This document shows positions 1 through 14,500 of a stretch of DNA of 64,000 nt, piece after piece. The first letter of the stretch is position 1. Every line of letters starts with the position of its first letter. The notes under the pieces were generated by a model, which ran no database searches, was not told the DNA's origin, and saw only the letters and a list, made by a program, of their open reading frames with translations. Location of the stretch: assembly GCA_036345935.2 (NCBI GenBank), contig JADWOT020000001.1, positions 4,740,788 to 4,804,787 on the forward strand. Direction: 5' to 3'. Position numbers and translations under genes: made by a program. Source of the DNA: Taenia hydatigena (Eukaryota > Platyhelminthes > Cestoda > Cyclophyllidea > Taeniidae).

Positions 1-1671
1 ATGGTGGCTGTTGACGCATCCAATGAAATTCATTGTGTGCATTTGAGTTTGGTGCATACTATGATGGAAAATTTGCATATTTTGATGAATAATGAATGGT
101 TTCTGTATTTTATTTCATCAAGTAGCGTAAACTTACGATTCCTTAGTTTTAAGCGCGATGAAATGGACGACGCTACAAGGAATGTTAGGCTGAGTTTTTA
201 GCTGATGAAGACGCAAGTGCGAAATACATGGTTGAAGTAAATGCTTGGAGGCTTTGCATCCAAAAGTTGCTTAACGCGACTATTATATTGCAAACGTTAG
301 TAAGGATGTAAAGTGGGCATGACATACGTGCCGTCTATTACCTCGTCGATTGTTGCGAAAGCGCATTCCCTTCATCTACTTTCATTTGACAAATTTACGC
401 TTCCTAAAGCATTTCAGTGGGGGTATTCCTGCTTAGCACATTTTAAATTCAGGGCCGCTTCACTAACTTGCCTGTTGCGACGCGTTAGCACAAGTCCAAA
501 TAATATAACTAATTGTGATATTTAAACAGTGCAAAGTAGGTAGGTAGCTTTTTTGGATACAGAGCTTTGCAAATCATGTAATAATCAAGATCTGCTTTTC
601 CACGCAGCCTTCATAGACGCAATAAGGATGATTATCCTAACAGCGCGGTGATGGATTACACCACGTGAGAAAAGTGCATATTAATTTAGATGTCTTCAAA
701 TGTAAAATGGCCCACTAGTGCCTTGTTTTGGTGATGCTGATGAAGCAAAGCACAAATAAAATAAGTCATCGACACAAAAAGGCAAGACGGCTAGAAGAAT
801 AGGCAATTATTTATTCCAAAACTTCTTACACACCTTATTAACAATCTTTCAACCTCATAGAGCAGCTAGTATTGCATTGCTACTTAACACCAACATTTAT
901 TCGGCCACCTCGAAAGGACTTCTGATGCATGATGGGAATTCTGTAAGTCAAGTAATTCATAGCTCAACACATTACTTCGCATCTGTCTGAAAGCGACAAA
1001 GATTGTTATTGCAGAATCTCACCAAAATGCACCTCAATTACACTAATAATGTGCTAAAGAAACATATTTGTTAAGAGGAGGCAGAAAAGTGGTGTGTGTG
1101 ACACGTCGAGAAGATCGCGCACATTAAGGGACGACATGAAATTGCACGGGGCCTACTCGATGGCAATTGACGAAGCGTTAAGAATTCAAATTTAGATTTA
1201 ATTCAGGGCCTAGACATTCCTGGCAAATCAAACTCTACCTTAGTTCCATAATGCACTTCAACAGAACTACCCGTTCTACAACTAGGATTTGCATACTTTT
1301 GTTTGTCCGTTGGCAGTGCACGCACCGCACACGACAAGTTAGTCTTGTTTATCTAGAAGGCGTTTCCTTGACACTCAGGTCATTTGTGATGATCTGGTGG
1401 CCCCGTAGAGTTTCCCGATAACGGCATCCCTGCTCTTCCTATGCGAGTTCAAGCACCTTGGCATTTTATCATTTAAGCATGCGAGAGATTTCTCCCATGA
1501 CCTTGCTCATGGACCTTATGAAGTGGTCACGGCTTTTTAGAGCATCAATCCACCCGACCAAAATAAATTAGAACAAGTTAACTGCAGATCCATTCAGCGG
1601 AACCGCAACTTGAAAACGATAAGGAATGCATGTCGTAAAGTAAACAAAAGGCTCCATTTTCACAAGCGTTG

Positions 1672-1900
1672 GTGTTTCGCTGTGCGTGGGCTTGTGTCAA
1701 CATCAAGATGACTCGATCCTAAACGCCTCCTCACTTAAACAAATAAATATGGTGTACGAACGCCTCCTTATTCTCCTTTCAGGTATTGCAACAAACTCAA
1801 ATATGACCTCTTTAAGAACTTTTATTTCCCCTTTGAAGTCTAATTCTGATGTTCTTGATTGTGTGATTCTTATTTGACTACTTGTAGCCAACCAAGATTA
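1672..1900 (+). repeat. Dispersed repeat, copy 1
   Basis: Member of a dispersed family whose best conserved core reads like GTGCGTGGGC...GTCAACATCAAGATGACT. It is followed by a C-rich stretch (CGCCTCC...) and, in this copy and the one at 3.6 kb, by a shared tail ending near a GAGAAATAAAC motif. Similarity to the 3.6 kb copy extends further: a block at about 2,125-2,190 (CTTCTGCA...GACTCAGGATTAGT...CATCACCAAGATCT) reappears at about 4,255-4,315. The copies share no open frame, so the element is probably non-coding. Confidence 0.6.
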
Positions 1901-3609
1901 CAAGGTTTGCCATGAATTGGAGAAATAAACATTTAAAAGAGGTGATTAGAATCATTAAGTCATTATTTGTTAAGTGAGCTCTGAATAGTCTGAGATATGT
2001 CTGCTGACAGTACTGCTATTCACCCTAATTTCCCTCATACTATCACCATAGCGAGCTAATGTATTGCAAAATGACTTATTTAATCGTTTCCCGCCAACTT
2101 ACTCATAGTAAGGAAGCTGTATCCTTCTGCATAAATGACTCAGGATTAGTGTATTTTGCAACCCATCACCAAGATCTGACTACTCATTCCAGCTTTCTAA
2201 AGCGAACCGCACACAATAAGCGCGAAATGAGTGCCAGACGATAAAAGGAATAACAAATTAAACATTGCTCTATCCAAATGTGGCTTAGGAGCAACGACTT
2301 TATAAAGACTGCTCAAAATGCTTTCACATCTATTTTGTGACTTTGCTAACGCATTTTTATAATGCTTGTGTGCGTCAACTGAAGAGGGTTCTCACGGCTT
2401 AGAATGACTGAGCCGACGTATAATTATTTCGGGTGATCCGAAAACCTGAAATAAGACGGATTGAGGGCGAGGAGTGGAGTATGGGAGAACATGTTACCTG
2501 CCAAACTACAGAAGAGCTTAAAGAACGTGAGTCGTTCACGTGGCTATGCATAAAATTCAAACAAAATATCAAATCTCTGCACAGTATTAATTTGCCTATT
2601 AGCAAAGAGTGAAAAAGTGTAGGAATGTCGGTCAAAGTCAATGCATTCTATATATTATCCTCAAAAAAATGTCATTAGGCGCTCCTACGTGCACCTCTCA
2701 ATGTACAGTCCTTTTATCTGCGTGATTTCCTTGAGAAGTATTCGTTGACATGGCTTTTCGTCCCATAACAACTCAAAAAAGGAAAACAACTGTTCTGGGA
2801 TATCGATGAAGATATTAATTGAAACAGACTCTTTTCATCATGTCCTCTAATCAGAAGCTAAATCTGAAGGAGAGGAAGGAGGCCGCTTCAATGTCTGATA
2901 CGAATATCAGAGAAATGCGTTATTTACATAGAAGAGCCTCAGACATGGCGGTACCGCAGCATGATGGAACAAAAAGTCATTCTTATGATGGAGAGATCTG
3001 GCTGACTTTTAAAGAATGAATATAAATTTGTGGGGAAAGATCGCGTCTTCAGCGCATTGCACTCCGTGTGGACTCGGCTTCGTTACTAATGTTATGCGTT
3101 GGTTTCGAGATCCCTGCCTCCCCAAATGTTGTAAAGAGACCATCGCAAAGTAGTTTGTAGATTTTGTGTCCAAAATCGGCTTTGCATGGTAGAAGAGCTG
3201 AACAAATCAAGTCGTAACAGTTCGTTTTGATGAGGCACATTAGAAATGTCAAGACTTTTCTGCCATTGTATACCCTTTTGTACCATCACTTCTCTTTCCT
3301 TACAAATGCACATTCGTATAACGGTGTGCTTAATCAGCCATCAGTGATGTTAAATTTTTTCTTATAAATACAAATCCTAATTGCAAAACACACATTCTTT
3401 CATCACGAGCATCCTGATTTGTTTCGAAGAATTTTGAGTCCTCGCCTTAGTTGGCAAGAAAATGCGACTGGCTTTACGTCTGTCCATCGTCCACTCATTG
3501 ATGGGACATGAAGACGGCGCTTCTCTTTTGTAAGAACCAAAGCAAAATAAATACTCTCAATTCTTACATATTTCTGCACCTTATAATAAACGGAGGTCTT
3601 CAGTTCCGC

Positions 3610-3875
3610 AGGTGTTGGCGCTACGCTATGCGTGGGCTCATGCCAACATCAAAATGACTCGCCAATTATTGCCAACTCACCCAAAGTAAACATGTGTGCT
3701 ATGCAAACGCCTCCGCATTCTTTTATGGTCATTGTTGCAAACTCACATTTAACCCTGTAGAGAACTTTTAATCCCTTCGTAAAGTCCGACACTGATGCCC
3801 TCGACTGTGTGGTTCTCATCTGACAAAGTGTAGTTAAACATAAATAAGATGTCATTCATGAATTCGAGAAATAAA
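3610..3875 (+). repeat. Dispersed repeat, copy 2
   Basis: Second copy of the same element, about 1.9 kb downstream in the same orientation. The core (GCGTGGGCTCATGCCAACATCAAAATGACTC, written here only as a family description of about 30 bases with several substitutions) and the tail near GAGAAATAAACTG can be aligned by eye with copy 1. Substitutions and small indels are spread throughout, so the duplication is old. Confidence 0.55.
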
Positions 3876-6800
3876 CTGTAGACGATTCTTTACTTTCCTC
3901 TACTCTCCTTCTTCCACCCTTACTAATGAGGAGGTTGGTTGCTTCTAGACACTTTATTATAAGTAGAAGCAAAATAAGGGGTAGCTGGGTCGAAGTATCC
4001 AGGACGAGGACCTCTCGGGCTTTGGAAAGCGACTACATTTATCCCAAACCAGATTAAAATTACTCCCTAGCCTCTGGCCTAAGCATTACATAAACACCTT
4101 AAGAAGATTATGCTATACTTTGAGCAATTTTGTTAGCTAACTACATGTACTGCTTCTTAAATTATTTATTCTGTTAATATCACTACGGCGGACTTAAGTA
4201 TTGTCCAACAATTGTTTAGTTGTCTTCTCCTGACTCGTCCATTTCAAAATAAAACGCATTCTTCTGCACAAATGGCACAGGATTAGTAATCTTTTCATTC
4301 CATCACCAAGATCTTTTTAAGCAAGTCAAACGCATTCCAATCCATGTGAAAGGGAAATGTCGGTAGTCTGCTTCAAACCGTTTACTGCTGGTTGTTTTTG
4401 AAGCTTGTTTAGTATCGTTTACTTGCGATGTAGAGCAATGTGGCTGGTCAACTATTTTCAAATCTTGTTACAGATCATCAAAGCGAATTGGCTTATCATT
4501 ATTCCCTTTGATCGTTTACTTTAATTCATATTATTTATGAGCAATTAGGTGTCTTTTCACTCTCTGCTAGTCCAAAGAATTTAAATGAAGGTAGCAAGTA
4601 TAATCGTGGCAAGCTAAAGAGATCTGCAGCATATTAATGAAAAGCCAAGGTAGGTGCAACTGCCTAACTTGCGTGCAAACTAATCTGAACCCATATTTAC
4701 GTCCATAAATTCGTCTTTTTTGCTGACTATGACAGTGCATTAATTACTTTTAGAAGATCGTGGTGAGCCATTCTCGATTGTGTCCCCTGAGCCCACTACA
4801 TGACAAAATAACAACCTAATTGTGGTAAGGTCACTCGCGAGTACGCCAGTTTAGTGTTTCAGTGATGAGGTGCCAGGGCCATTAAAGCATCCGCAGGCTG
4901 ACTGACTTACATTTATGACCAGCGGGGAATGAACCAATCAAATTTGCCATGTCACTGTCATTACCCTGACAAACAACTGGTCTCATACCATGCGAATGGC
5001 CAGTCTTTCAGGTATGATGGCAAGCTGCATAACCCCAGCAAATCTCGATGTCAATAGCATTTGGTCAACAGAAGCCAGTTCCCAGTATGTTGGTTAGAGC
5101 TGAGGCTGCAATTTCTGAGTTGCCTTACAGAAGGTACATCTGACCATGCCTAGATGGCTCGTCGATGAAGGAAGATATATTGTCATATGCCAACTTTTGT
5201 GCGTTTACATAAATTTTGAGCAGAATTATCAGGGTACAATGAAACGCAATGGATGGACTCGTGTGCAGTTTATCCGACAGTTAATAGTTCGTGAATAACT
5301 GTATGTCTGCCACCAATTTGGTGAGGGAACACATTATAGTTGTCCTTTAAACACTTATTTTGCAATAATTATGTGACAGTATCTTTTCCACGGTGCAAAG
5401 CGGTGCCAGTAGCAACTGTCATTTGATTGAACTAAGATGACCCACAATCCCGCGATTGCACTCCATTAATGAAGCTGTTCAATATGACGATAACCGATTG
5501 TGACAATGCGGTAGTTCTCGATTGTAGCCCAGTGGCATGCTGACTCCGAGCTTTAACTTGTCAGATTCGCTTCCAACCCATCCTGAGGATTTTCCACACC
5601 ATCAACTGGCAAGTTGCATATCAAAGAGGATGTCCAATCGAGCAGACAGACATGGGCTAAGGAGCATGCTTCCGTGTGGAAGCACAAGCTGTAAAGACTC
5701 AAGTGCCTGCCTATCTCAGTACATGGTTAAAAAGCGGAAGGTGGATGGTATACGATGTGACAAGGCTCATGCCGATGCACAAGCAGTGAAGCCAATACCA
5801 AAGAGCATACTGTAGTGGCCAGCGAATGCATATATGGGGGAAGTGAAGAGCATCCTCACTTTTTACAATGTGAATGTGACTCTAGCTCTTTATTTTACAG
5901 CCCATCAAGCATTGTAAATGCATACTGAAGGGCATTGGAGATGCAGCTTTGGTGTAACAGCCAGTATTGAAGTGGTGCAGGATTGAAGGTAGAAAGGGGA
6001 AGCAAGCTCAAGGAGGCAACGTTGTAGGTCATTGGAACTCGCATCTTTTTTACTACAAAATAGACTAACTCATGCACCAACGCGTAACAACAATTCTGCA
6101 AGTAAAAAATCAACTTCAAGCTCGAGGTCGGCCTCTCTTATCAATTCAATATCAATCAAATCACACAAATGCATGTACTTACTGTAGGTTCTTATCATGC
6201 TGAACCGCTCATTTCAGAAGCGAGCATGCGAATGCGTTTGCGCTCTTGACCAATAGATTGACTAGGTCACTATAAGAATGCTTCAGTTTCTCCTTTCAAT
6301 AACCATCTTTTACCATCCAAAACATCTGTCACCTTAGGCATACTTCCTTTCTCACACTTTGCAATGCACTGCTTAGCTCATGAATGTTCTGCTATCAGCT
6401 CGCAGCTACTCCTCCAGCTGGTTGTGGACCCAAATTTGTATGCAAATAAATCTATGTCTGAACGCAGAAAAGGTAGCCTTATACTCACTTAACGCATACG
6501 GTAATTCACACACGACCCCATCTCTTTATTGCACAGGTCATCATGCATCGTGACTGTCACAATGTTGATGTAGCAGAGGATGGAGAAGTGACGGAAGGTA
6601 GAAAGTGGACGGAAAGAAGTTATCTTAAGGAGACAAAAAATGCAGGTTAGCGGAAAAGACGGTTCTTGTTAACGGAAACTTTCTAACATTTGTTACCGAA
6701 CAGCAGCCCAACTGCCGAACCGGCGACAGATCATACTTTGCAAGCATACAAACACGCACTCACTGTAGGTGCCGCTTACTACTGTCGGAAGCTCCAAAGG

Positions 6801-9800
6801 CGTTGAAATGCCGAGGTCAATACAGGCAAAAGTGCGCCTGAGACGTAGCCCGCACATGTGGGTCTAGGGGTTGGCTACGTCTCAGAGAATGTCTCAGTCC
6901 AATCTCGCCTGAAGTATCCGCCCTGCTATATAATACTTCCCTCCGGAGGCAAACTACTTTTACTCACATTTTGCCATACACTGCAAAGGTACAGGAAGAT
7001 GCATCAGGATCTCATCACCACACGCCGATGCCGTAAGACGTTAATCTCATATCATTTACGGATCCCCCTTAGCTCAATCATTTTCAACAGCTTATGGTTA
7101 AAATTATTTTAATTTAAAACTGATTTTACTGCACTTTGAGAAACTCTTTGTAGAAGTCAAAGACGACGATGATAAACTGAAGGCATTGTCCTCTGTGTGG
7201 TAATTATCCAAACTGCTTCCAAGTTATTTGGAGGTTGAATGAATTGCCAAGGCATTGTGGTTGATCACAGCCAATGTCATGCCGATGCGCCGATGGAAGG
7301 CAAATTCGCAGTCGCACCTGCTGTTGAATTTGTAGCTCTTTTGCATGCCTTGCCACTTGCCACATTACCATGCTACTCGAATTACTTTCTAATGCCGAGG
7401 AACGAGCAGCATAAGACAACATATTAAAATGATAGATGTTTTGTGGATCAGCATCGTAGGATGTGTTAACAATGACCGCCGGTTATAAATTATGTGATTA
7501 AGGGATTCCATCTAAATTTCAAACCTTCCACTGATGCTACTCAGCTTTGTGTAAATGCGACGTGCTAGTTAATCAAAGTGATTGTTGGCAATAGCTTGAA
7601 ATCAAATTCATAATACTCCGCTATGTACTATTAGACATACAAAATGTAACTTTTGCCGTACTTCATGTTCGTTCTTCCCGCATTATCCTTTTTTTCAAAT
7701 ACTGCTAGTTAACAGCACATGTGACTAAAGAATGCCAGAAGGTTGTTGAATGAAGATGAGAGCAATCGCGTTGATAATTTACAGTTCTTGCACTTCTGAG
7801 GAGTTAATTGTTCCTGAAGGTCTTTCCTCAGAGCCCTTTTACATGCACCGAAAATGGACTACTGGGTGCGTCAAGGACATACGAGCCAAATAAGAAGTTT
7901 TGCTAAAGGATTTGTAGCCTTACATCGGCTGCTCGTCTTCAACCCCACCTAAACCAGGAGTGAGCTATTGCGGACATGCAAGGATTGCCATAATTCGTCA
8001 GCCGCAATGAATGAGTCACCTCTAAGATTTGTCAATCTGCAACGAAATCGCAACCCTAAAATCCAACTAATATTATCAACTACTTGTGACTGTTTTGTAT
8101 TCTGCTCACGTGGAACCGCAATTGATACCTGGTGAGATCGACTGTTAATTCCTCTGCCAGTGCCGTATATGGTTTTAACAATTTGTTACCCAAATTCCTT
8201 GCATAACAATGCAGAATAATTATATAAAGTTGGAAATCGTTCACTCGGGTGATGGCCATTCCTCCGCCGATAATTGCTATCCCCAACTGCAGATAAAAAC
8301 CCCTTCTAAGCGGGCATTTACACGTCCTTGGTCATATTTTCATGTTGGCGCACAAACATGGAAAATGTAAAGCCAGGAAAAAGTGATTGCATATCTTCTT
8401 CTATCATCAGACGCCATTTGGAAAAGAGCAAGTAAGCCCATAAATTGCTGAATGCTATGACAATTCGATCATTGCAATGTGATTAAATTTGCATTTGCTC
8501 AAAATACATTTTGCGGTGAGGAATGCTTGCATTGAATTTGATCAGGATTGACTAAATGATTTGTATCATATCTGCGATCGTTACATCACCACTATCAAAA
8601 CAAAATGTTTCTTCAACAACTGGCAGTCGCTGCTGGAATAGTAGACTGGCAGACTGGCAGCAAAGGGCACTAAGAGTAAAGTGACGTGCTTGTGTCTACA
8701 GATTGTGCAAGAATGATTTTACAGAAAATTCTGTGATCATACGGTTACAGACATATGTTTTCAGAAACTTGATAAGATTTTCAAATACCTGCTCCCTCAC
8801 TAGATTCCCTTACAGTTGTTTCCTCAGTCTCATCACAAAGACGGAAGAGGAATAAAAGAGGAGAGAAGCCATTAAGCAGTAAGGAAAGGAAGTGTCAATC
8901 GGTAGGAAGAGCAGTGACCTTGTTACTAAATTTCTCAATTTTTTCCCCAAAGAAGTTCTTAAGAAGTAGCATCCTAAGACGCCCTGATCGAGTACCAATT
9001 ATAATTGAATGCGACATTTAATGCAATGAAGGAAGGTAGGGCTCAATGCACGCCAAATATTGAGTCAGAATTGGCAGTTGATTCAGTTGGGAGACAGCGG
9101 TACGTTAAAGCTTTCATCGCCGTAGCCGATTTATGTTCCATGAAAGACGCATAATAATTCAAATTACTGTGTCACGTGGCCTGATTTTAGTTGTATGGCA
9201 AGAGTCACTTGTGTCTAGCACCGCTTGGAATAAGCTGTTGCGAGTATTTAAGGATTGTTCACTTCCTCGTTCCTACAAAATTGGCCATTTCTACCACTTT
9301 TAGTTGGCGATCTGATCGCATCGTCTTCAATTAACCACTGGGCTTCCATTACTGTTGACGGCTTTATGTGAATCCCAATTAACGCATTGCGAGATGGGCT
9401 GCATTACCTTTAAAAGCATTATGGTCTAGATTTGCCATCTTTACTGTCGACTGTGATTCAACTATTTGTTAACCAGTTTTGTGAAGCGAAAATGGCACCA
9501 TTTTTAACGATGTAAGAAGGTGCTCAGTCAGGCAACGGAGATTACCCGCCAATAGTTACTGTTCCCTGGTGGATATAGAAGCACATTCTAATTGTCTCTC
9601 ATAAATCCATGTTGTCAGTTACACTACCTTCAAGGCATTACAATCGCTGGGTTCGGATTGGTGAAGAAATTGCGTAGACCTTGCTGACGCATAAACGTGA
9701 AAGCGTCTGTGGAAGGGAAGGAGTAAGTCATGGCTAACAGAAGACAGCACGTTTCATGAGTGGCAACGCTCACTACGGAGAGCGAACCTTTCTTTTTAGA

Positions 9801-11433
9801 TCAAAACGGAGTATTTATCTGTTCTTTATATGAAACCTACAAAATAAATTATTTTACATCTTATTTTACGGTTAAATCTCACACGACGAAAAAGTGTGAG
9901 GGTGTGAATAGCTGGAATTTATGAAAACTAGATCGCTTAAATATAATTAGGTTTCAAGCTTGATGTAAGACGTTTTCTACAGTGAGAAAATGATGGCAAG
10001 GAAGTCGGGACATAATGTTAAACGTTTCGTAATAAATCAAAAATGAGTTCACCGTCATTTATTGACAACATTTGTCCCTTCAGCAGGCAGTAAATCCTAA
10101 AAGGGCTGCCAAGTATGTCAGATTGTCAGCTCGAGGCATAAATGACACATCAATTTTTGTATTTGAAGTTGTAAATGTCATAAGGAAGGATAGGCAACCT
10201 ATGCGTATTCAAATCTAAATTACACAAGAATATGAATTCTACACAATAGTTATTTTATTCTTAGAATATTTGTACTTCATTCACCAGGCAAAGACTGTTA
10301 ATTCTGGTCTGTCGTTTTACACCACATCCTTTAACTACAAAAAGCATTATTTACTTGTAATTGGTGCTCTTTATCAAAGTCTCTTGATGCCGACTCGAAA
10401 GACATCCATCACTTTGTTTATCTGCTTCATACTACTCTTTTGTTGTCAATAGCAAGTATTCCGCAGCAAATGCGGCTGCGAATCCGCTTTCGATTGACGC
10501 ATCAGCATGGCACTAGCCGTGATTAGGCGCAATTCCATGGCCTTTCATTCCGTCTTAAAAAGGGCGAAATCAGTCACAATGACTACAAGTTAGCAGATAT
10601 TTAATATATCACGACTGTGGGAAGGTCTCATGAGCACAGACATTTTCAGCCTGAAATTAGAACCTTTCAAATACAAATTGTCTGAGCAGGTGCTGCGGAA
10701 GTGAGATACATGTACTGGCCAAGGGTTCAATGACGGATGTATGGTGACAAGATGCTGGCGCATGACCAACTGGCCAAGCGGTGCAGTGTAGATGCAGTGA
10801 ATAGGAGTTTGGCAGAGGAGGTAAAAGTGTTGAATGGAAGGGAGAGCAGTTTACAGGAGTAGAGACCGAGGCAATCTCATCGCGACATAGCTAACTCTAT
10901 AGCTGATTTGCACCTGTGGCTTTGTAACTTATTTCCACTTGTACTGGTCTCAGATATCCAATGTCGTTAGAGCTTACGATGATTCCACGCATTACTTAAT
11001 GCAAATGTATGTTAGATGCTTGAAACTGGATTGCTGAGGGAGGGTTGAATCGGACTGGAAGTTGAGGTGTGCTAGCAAGATTTCAGCCGGGTGTCGATTC
11101 GGCATTCGAATTGTTCCGAATAAACATTTAACGAGGCTGTTTCAGCCATAACATGCTTCACGCCCCATCGCGCCAATCGACGCTTTTAACACCGGAAGCC
11201 TTAGTTCCTTCCCAATTATCTAACCTAAACCATTTCACCATGATAACCTCTGAATTGGAATTAGGATGCATAATAGACAACCCACTAAAGAGGTGGATCC
11301 GACACCAATTCGTGAATGATTTGCTGCACAACCGAACAAATTCGGAAATTTCAGTTAATCTCGGCATTGATGATTGAAGCACGACAGGGACGCAGAGTCG
11401 AGATCACTCAATGGAAGTGGGTAAAGGAACGCC

Positions 11434-11515
11434 CGTCGCGAGCAGGATTCGAACCTGCGCGGGGATCCCCCAATGGATTTCAAGTCCATCGCCTTAACCA
11501 CTCGGCCATCGCGAC
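11434..11515 (-). tRNA. tRNA-Ser(UGA)
   Basis: Read on the minus strand this is an 82-nt cloverleaf. It starts with GTCGCGA, which pairs over seven bases with the closing TCGCGAC, and has discriminator G. The D arm shows TGGCCGAGTGGTTAAGG (box A). The anticodon stem-loop GGACTTGAAATCC gives anticodon TGA. A long variable arm (class II, as expected for serine) is followed by the T arm GCAGGTTCGAATCCTGC (box B). There is no intron. All expected stems pair, so it is probably functional; it decodes UCA. Confidence 0.96.
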
Positions 11516-14500
11516 GCCCCTGCAGCTTTTTTAAACAATTACTTAAATATTTTTAAAAGAGCTTACAAATGTACCGTGCCTTAGCAGATTACGCCCCGCA
11601 CCTCATGCCATCGTCAAATTCAATCAGCGAGATGGTGCTAAAAGGATGCGGCTAATTGAATCAATTTAACGATAAGGTAATATCCTTTGGTTTGCTTGCT
11701 GCAACCCCCATATAACATAGTTTTGACCTTGGAAACACCATTTACAAAAGTCATTTGCTCGTAGGAGACTACTTTTAATTACACACATGGCGTTTGCTTT
11801 ATGTCTTGCTACGGTTCCAACCATCAATTTGAAAATGAGGTGATGTGTATTTGAACCAAAACTGAACCTGGAAGTAATTCTTAAACAGTTCCGCAAAGCG
11901 TAAAAAACATTTCGAAAACACGGTTTATTTTGCTGCATGTAAAAAATTAGCTGATTCTGAGGCTTATTTCCGACTACATCTATGATACATTGAAGTGCCA
12001 AAGATTCTCTGATTTTGCAATTTTTTCGCATAGCCTTAGTGTGAATTGGCTATGGATATAGTCGACGAAATCCTTCATCATGGTCGGAATAGGGGAGACC
12101 TGTGGCCGTGGTTGGTGTTGACGCTGCTACTTTCGTTTGCATGTTTATGCTTTACCATGATGTGTATAACTTCTCTGCCAAAATGCAAACATTAGCGGGA
12201 ATGGATTGAAGGTGGCTGCAGTTGGTCACATCTTTGGGTGACGAGAATTGTGCGATTCGTCAGTGCGCACCTAAACGAAGGGTAAGAACACAAAACAAGT
12301 GGATCAATCATTTGCCTAGGCAAATGATCCTCATTAAAATTATGTTTGCACACTCACTAATTCTTCTATGTCTCATTGACTTAATTAGTTTACAAGTGAG
12401 CATTGTAGACGGTGGCTTGTGCCTGTGGATCTCCAAGTTCCGCTCCACACCATTCTACTCAAATCAAGCATTTAGGGAGATAAATAAAGTTTGGAAGAAA
12501 TACAATTTAGCAAATTCACGTTGTAATTGTGTTATAGTTGTTAAATAAAACTAATAAAGTGTTGCATCACGTCAAGTGCACTCAGTATTGTAAAGTGCTG
12601 TGTGGAATGAAAAGGGATAATTTAGATAGTAAATGGTAAATGCTCCAGAAAAATAAACTCATTTCTTGCTTCAATACCAAAAGTAATTGCATTTTTCGAA
12701 TTTATCCGGCAAGGAGCTGGACAAGTGGAAGAACTCCATGTTTGATGTATTTTTATCGCATTGTTGTCAAAGTTGTCACTTCTTGCATTTAGGGTAGAGG
12801 TCAAAGTTGCATTAACCGTCTGGTGGTAATCTTTTACGCAGTCTTCATGTTTCGAACAAATGGATGTGGAACTGAGAGTTGGAGTAAGAGGTAACAGTGT
12901 TACTTATATTTGAACGGAATTAAAAAGACACAGAGGCACATCAATGTCCGCTACCATAAGCACGGTAGCATTTCTTTCATATTGTACCTGATGATCCAGT
13001 CAAAATTCCCAAGCCTTTGAAGCTACTAGTCATAGGGCAAATTAGAATAACTCCATTGCATATTGACCCACCGAAGCTCAGCTTAGCACTACTAAGAGAA
13101 AATTAAAATTTGCTACCTTAGAATGAACGAAAGTCTACAGATTGCAGACACCGGCAATAGGCTGCGCGTGAGCCGATGCCAGTATCGAGATGACAGAAAA
13201 ATAGACATGGTATTACCAACATCTCCTTACTTCAGTCAAGCCACTGCAACCAACCCATGTCTATAAATGTGAAGACTTATTACTCCTTCCTTGAATCACA
13301 TCATAAACGGCGTAGATTGTGTGATCTAGCTGTCAGTAATAGTCATGTAGAACAAAGGATGCTGTCTATAACATTATGCACATAAAGTGGCGGCGTAAAA
13401 GAGAATAGCGAAATGTGGGTTTGTCTCAAGGCCAAAACATTTCCCCAAAGCAAAATTTGCATGTTTTCAGGGGCATACATCAGCGTGTAAAGTAAAGTTG
13501 TTATGCACAAATGATAGAGCTCCACAGTCTCTCCATCTCCTTAAGCGGATGCACTGGCGTTTCACTTTTGCATTGAAGAAACGCATCTCAGCTATCAAAT
13601 TTTATTGTTCGTGAGACCATTTTCGACAAGACTGTCAGTAATCTATGCTTACATGCTGGATCTAAAACGGCATGGGTCTTCCATTACGGCATTCAACCGC
13701 TGTATACGATTGGTTCGATTAATGTTTGAAATTCCACCGTGGCAAAGCGAGAAAATCGCACTCAAATTTACACCGCATCTCGATTATGCGATTCTGTTAC
13801 GGTTTTTGCAATTTGATTGCTGGGCCCATGTTATAACAGAAACAGATTCACGAATTCGCTTGGATGTCCAAGAGTAGAACTAGAATCGCTAGAGACAGTA
13901 GTTGTTTGATGCATTAATTTGTACTTTTTAAATTACTTCCTATTGGTAGGAGGGTTAAACCGCAGCCTAAAGATGGAGAACTAGATTTTGTAGTAGGCAA
14001 ATACAACGGCGGAAAATTAACCTCCGGTTTTTTGTAGGCGTTGACTACCCGAAGTTAATGAACAATGAACAGTTGGCACATGCAGACTAAATGGCGAGGA
14101 AAAACTTTCAAGGGTCGACTCTTAACACATCCGATCCTTAAATACACAGCACCCTTTAACATTTTAAGTATATTAGTCGCTTGCGCCCTTTCCTTTCGGT
14201 TGATCTTGACATCCGCAAACCTACAATATCAATCAGTTCTGCCGTGTAGGAACGTTACATGCCTTTTGTTGCAGGGGCTAAATGAGCTCGTGGTGCACAT
14301 TAAGAGCCGTTTCCAATCTTTTCGACTATTTTGGTTTCCTTACACACTTGTGGATGAAATTACTCTAATTTGCCTTCTCTCATCGCACCTAGCATTACAC
14401 ATTCCACACTATGCCAATCATTGCAAAGATTCCCATTATTTGAGAAATAATTTCAAGAGTTCTTGTCAAGGATAGCTTTGTTAGAAATGGATTTCAAAGG

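Larger units (their letters stand above)
1..11433. other. Intergenic DNA, no gene recognised
   Basis: AT-rich sequence with stop codons in all frames. The open frames are short (below about 95 codons) and none shows a recognisable domain, codon pattern or splice structure. The only structure I can support is the diverged direct repeat at about 1.67-2.2 kb and 3.61-4.32 kb, listed separately. Exons of an unrecognised gene could be hidden here, but nothing in the sequence supports one. Confidence 0.6.

Noticed and set aside
11316..11534. Open frame covering the tRNA
   Set aside because: Its sequence (RAGFEPAR, VHRLNHSAIA) is the usual artefact of translating a class II tRNA gene.
14065..14475. 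136-codon open frame on the plus strand
   Set aside because: Length alone is not significant in 64 kb of AT-rich DNA. I see no recognisable domain, partner exons or repeated conservation.
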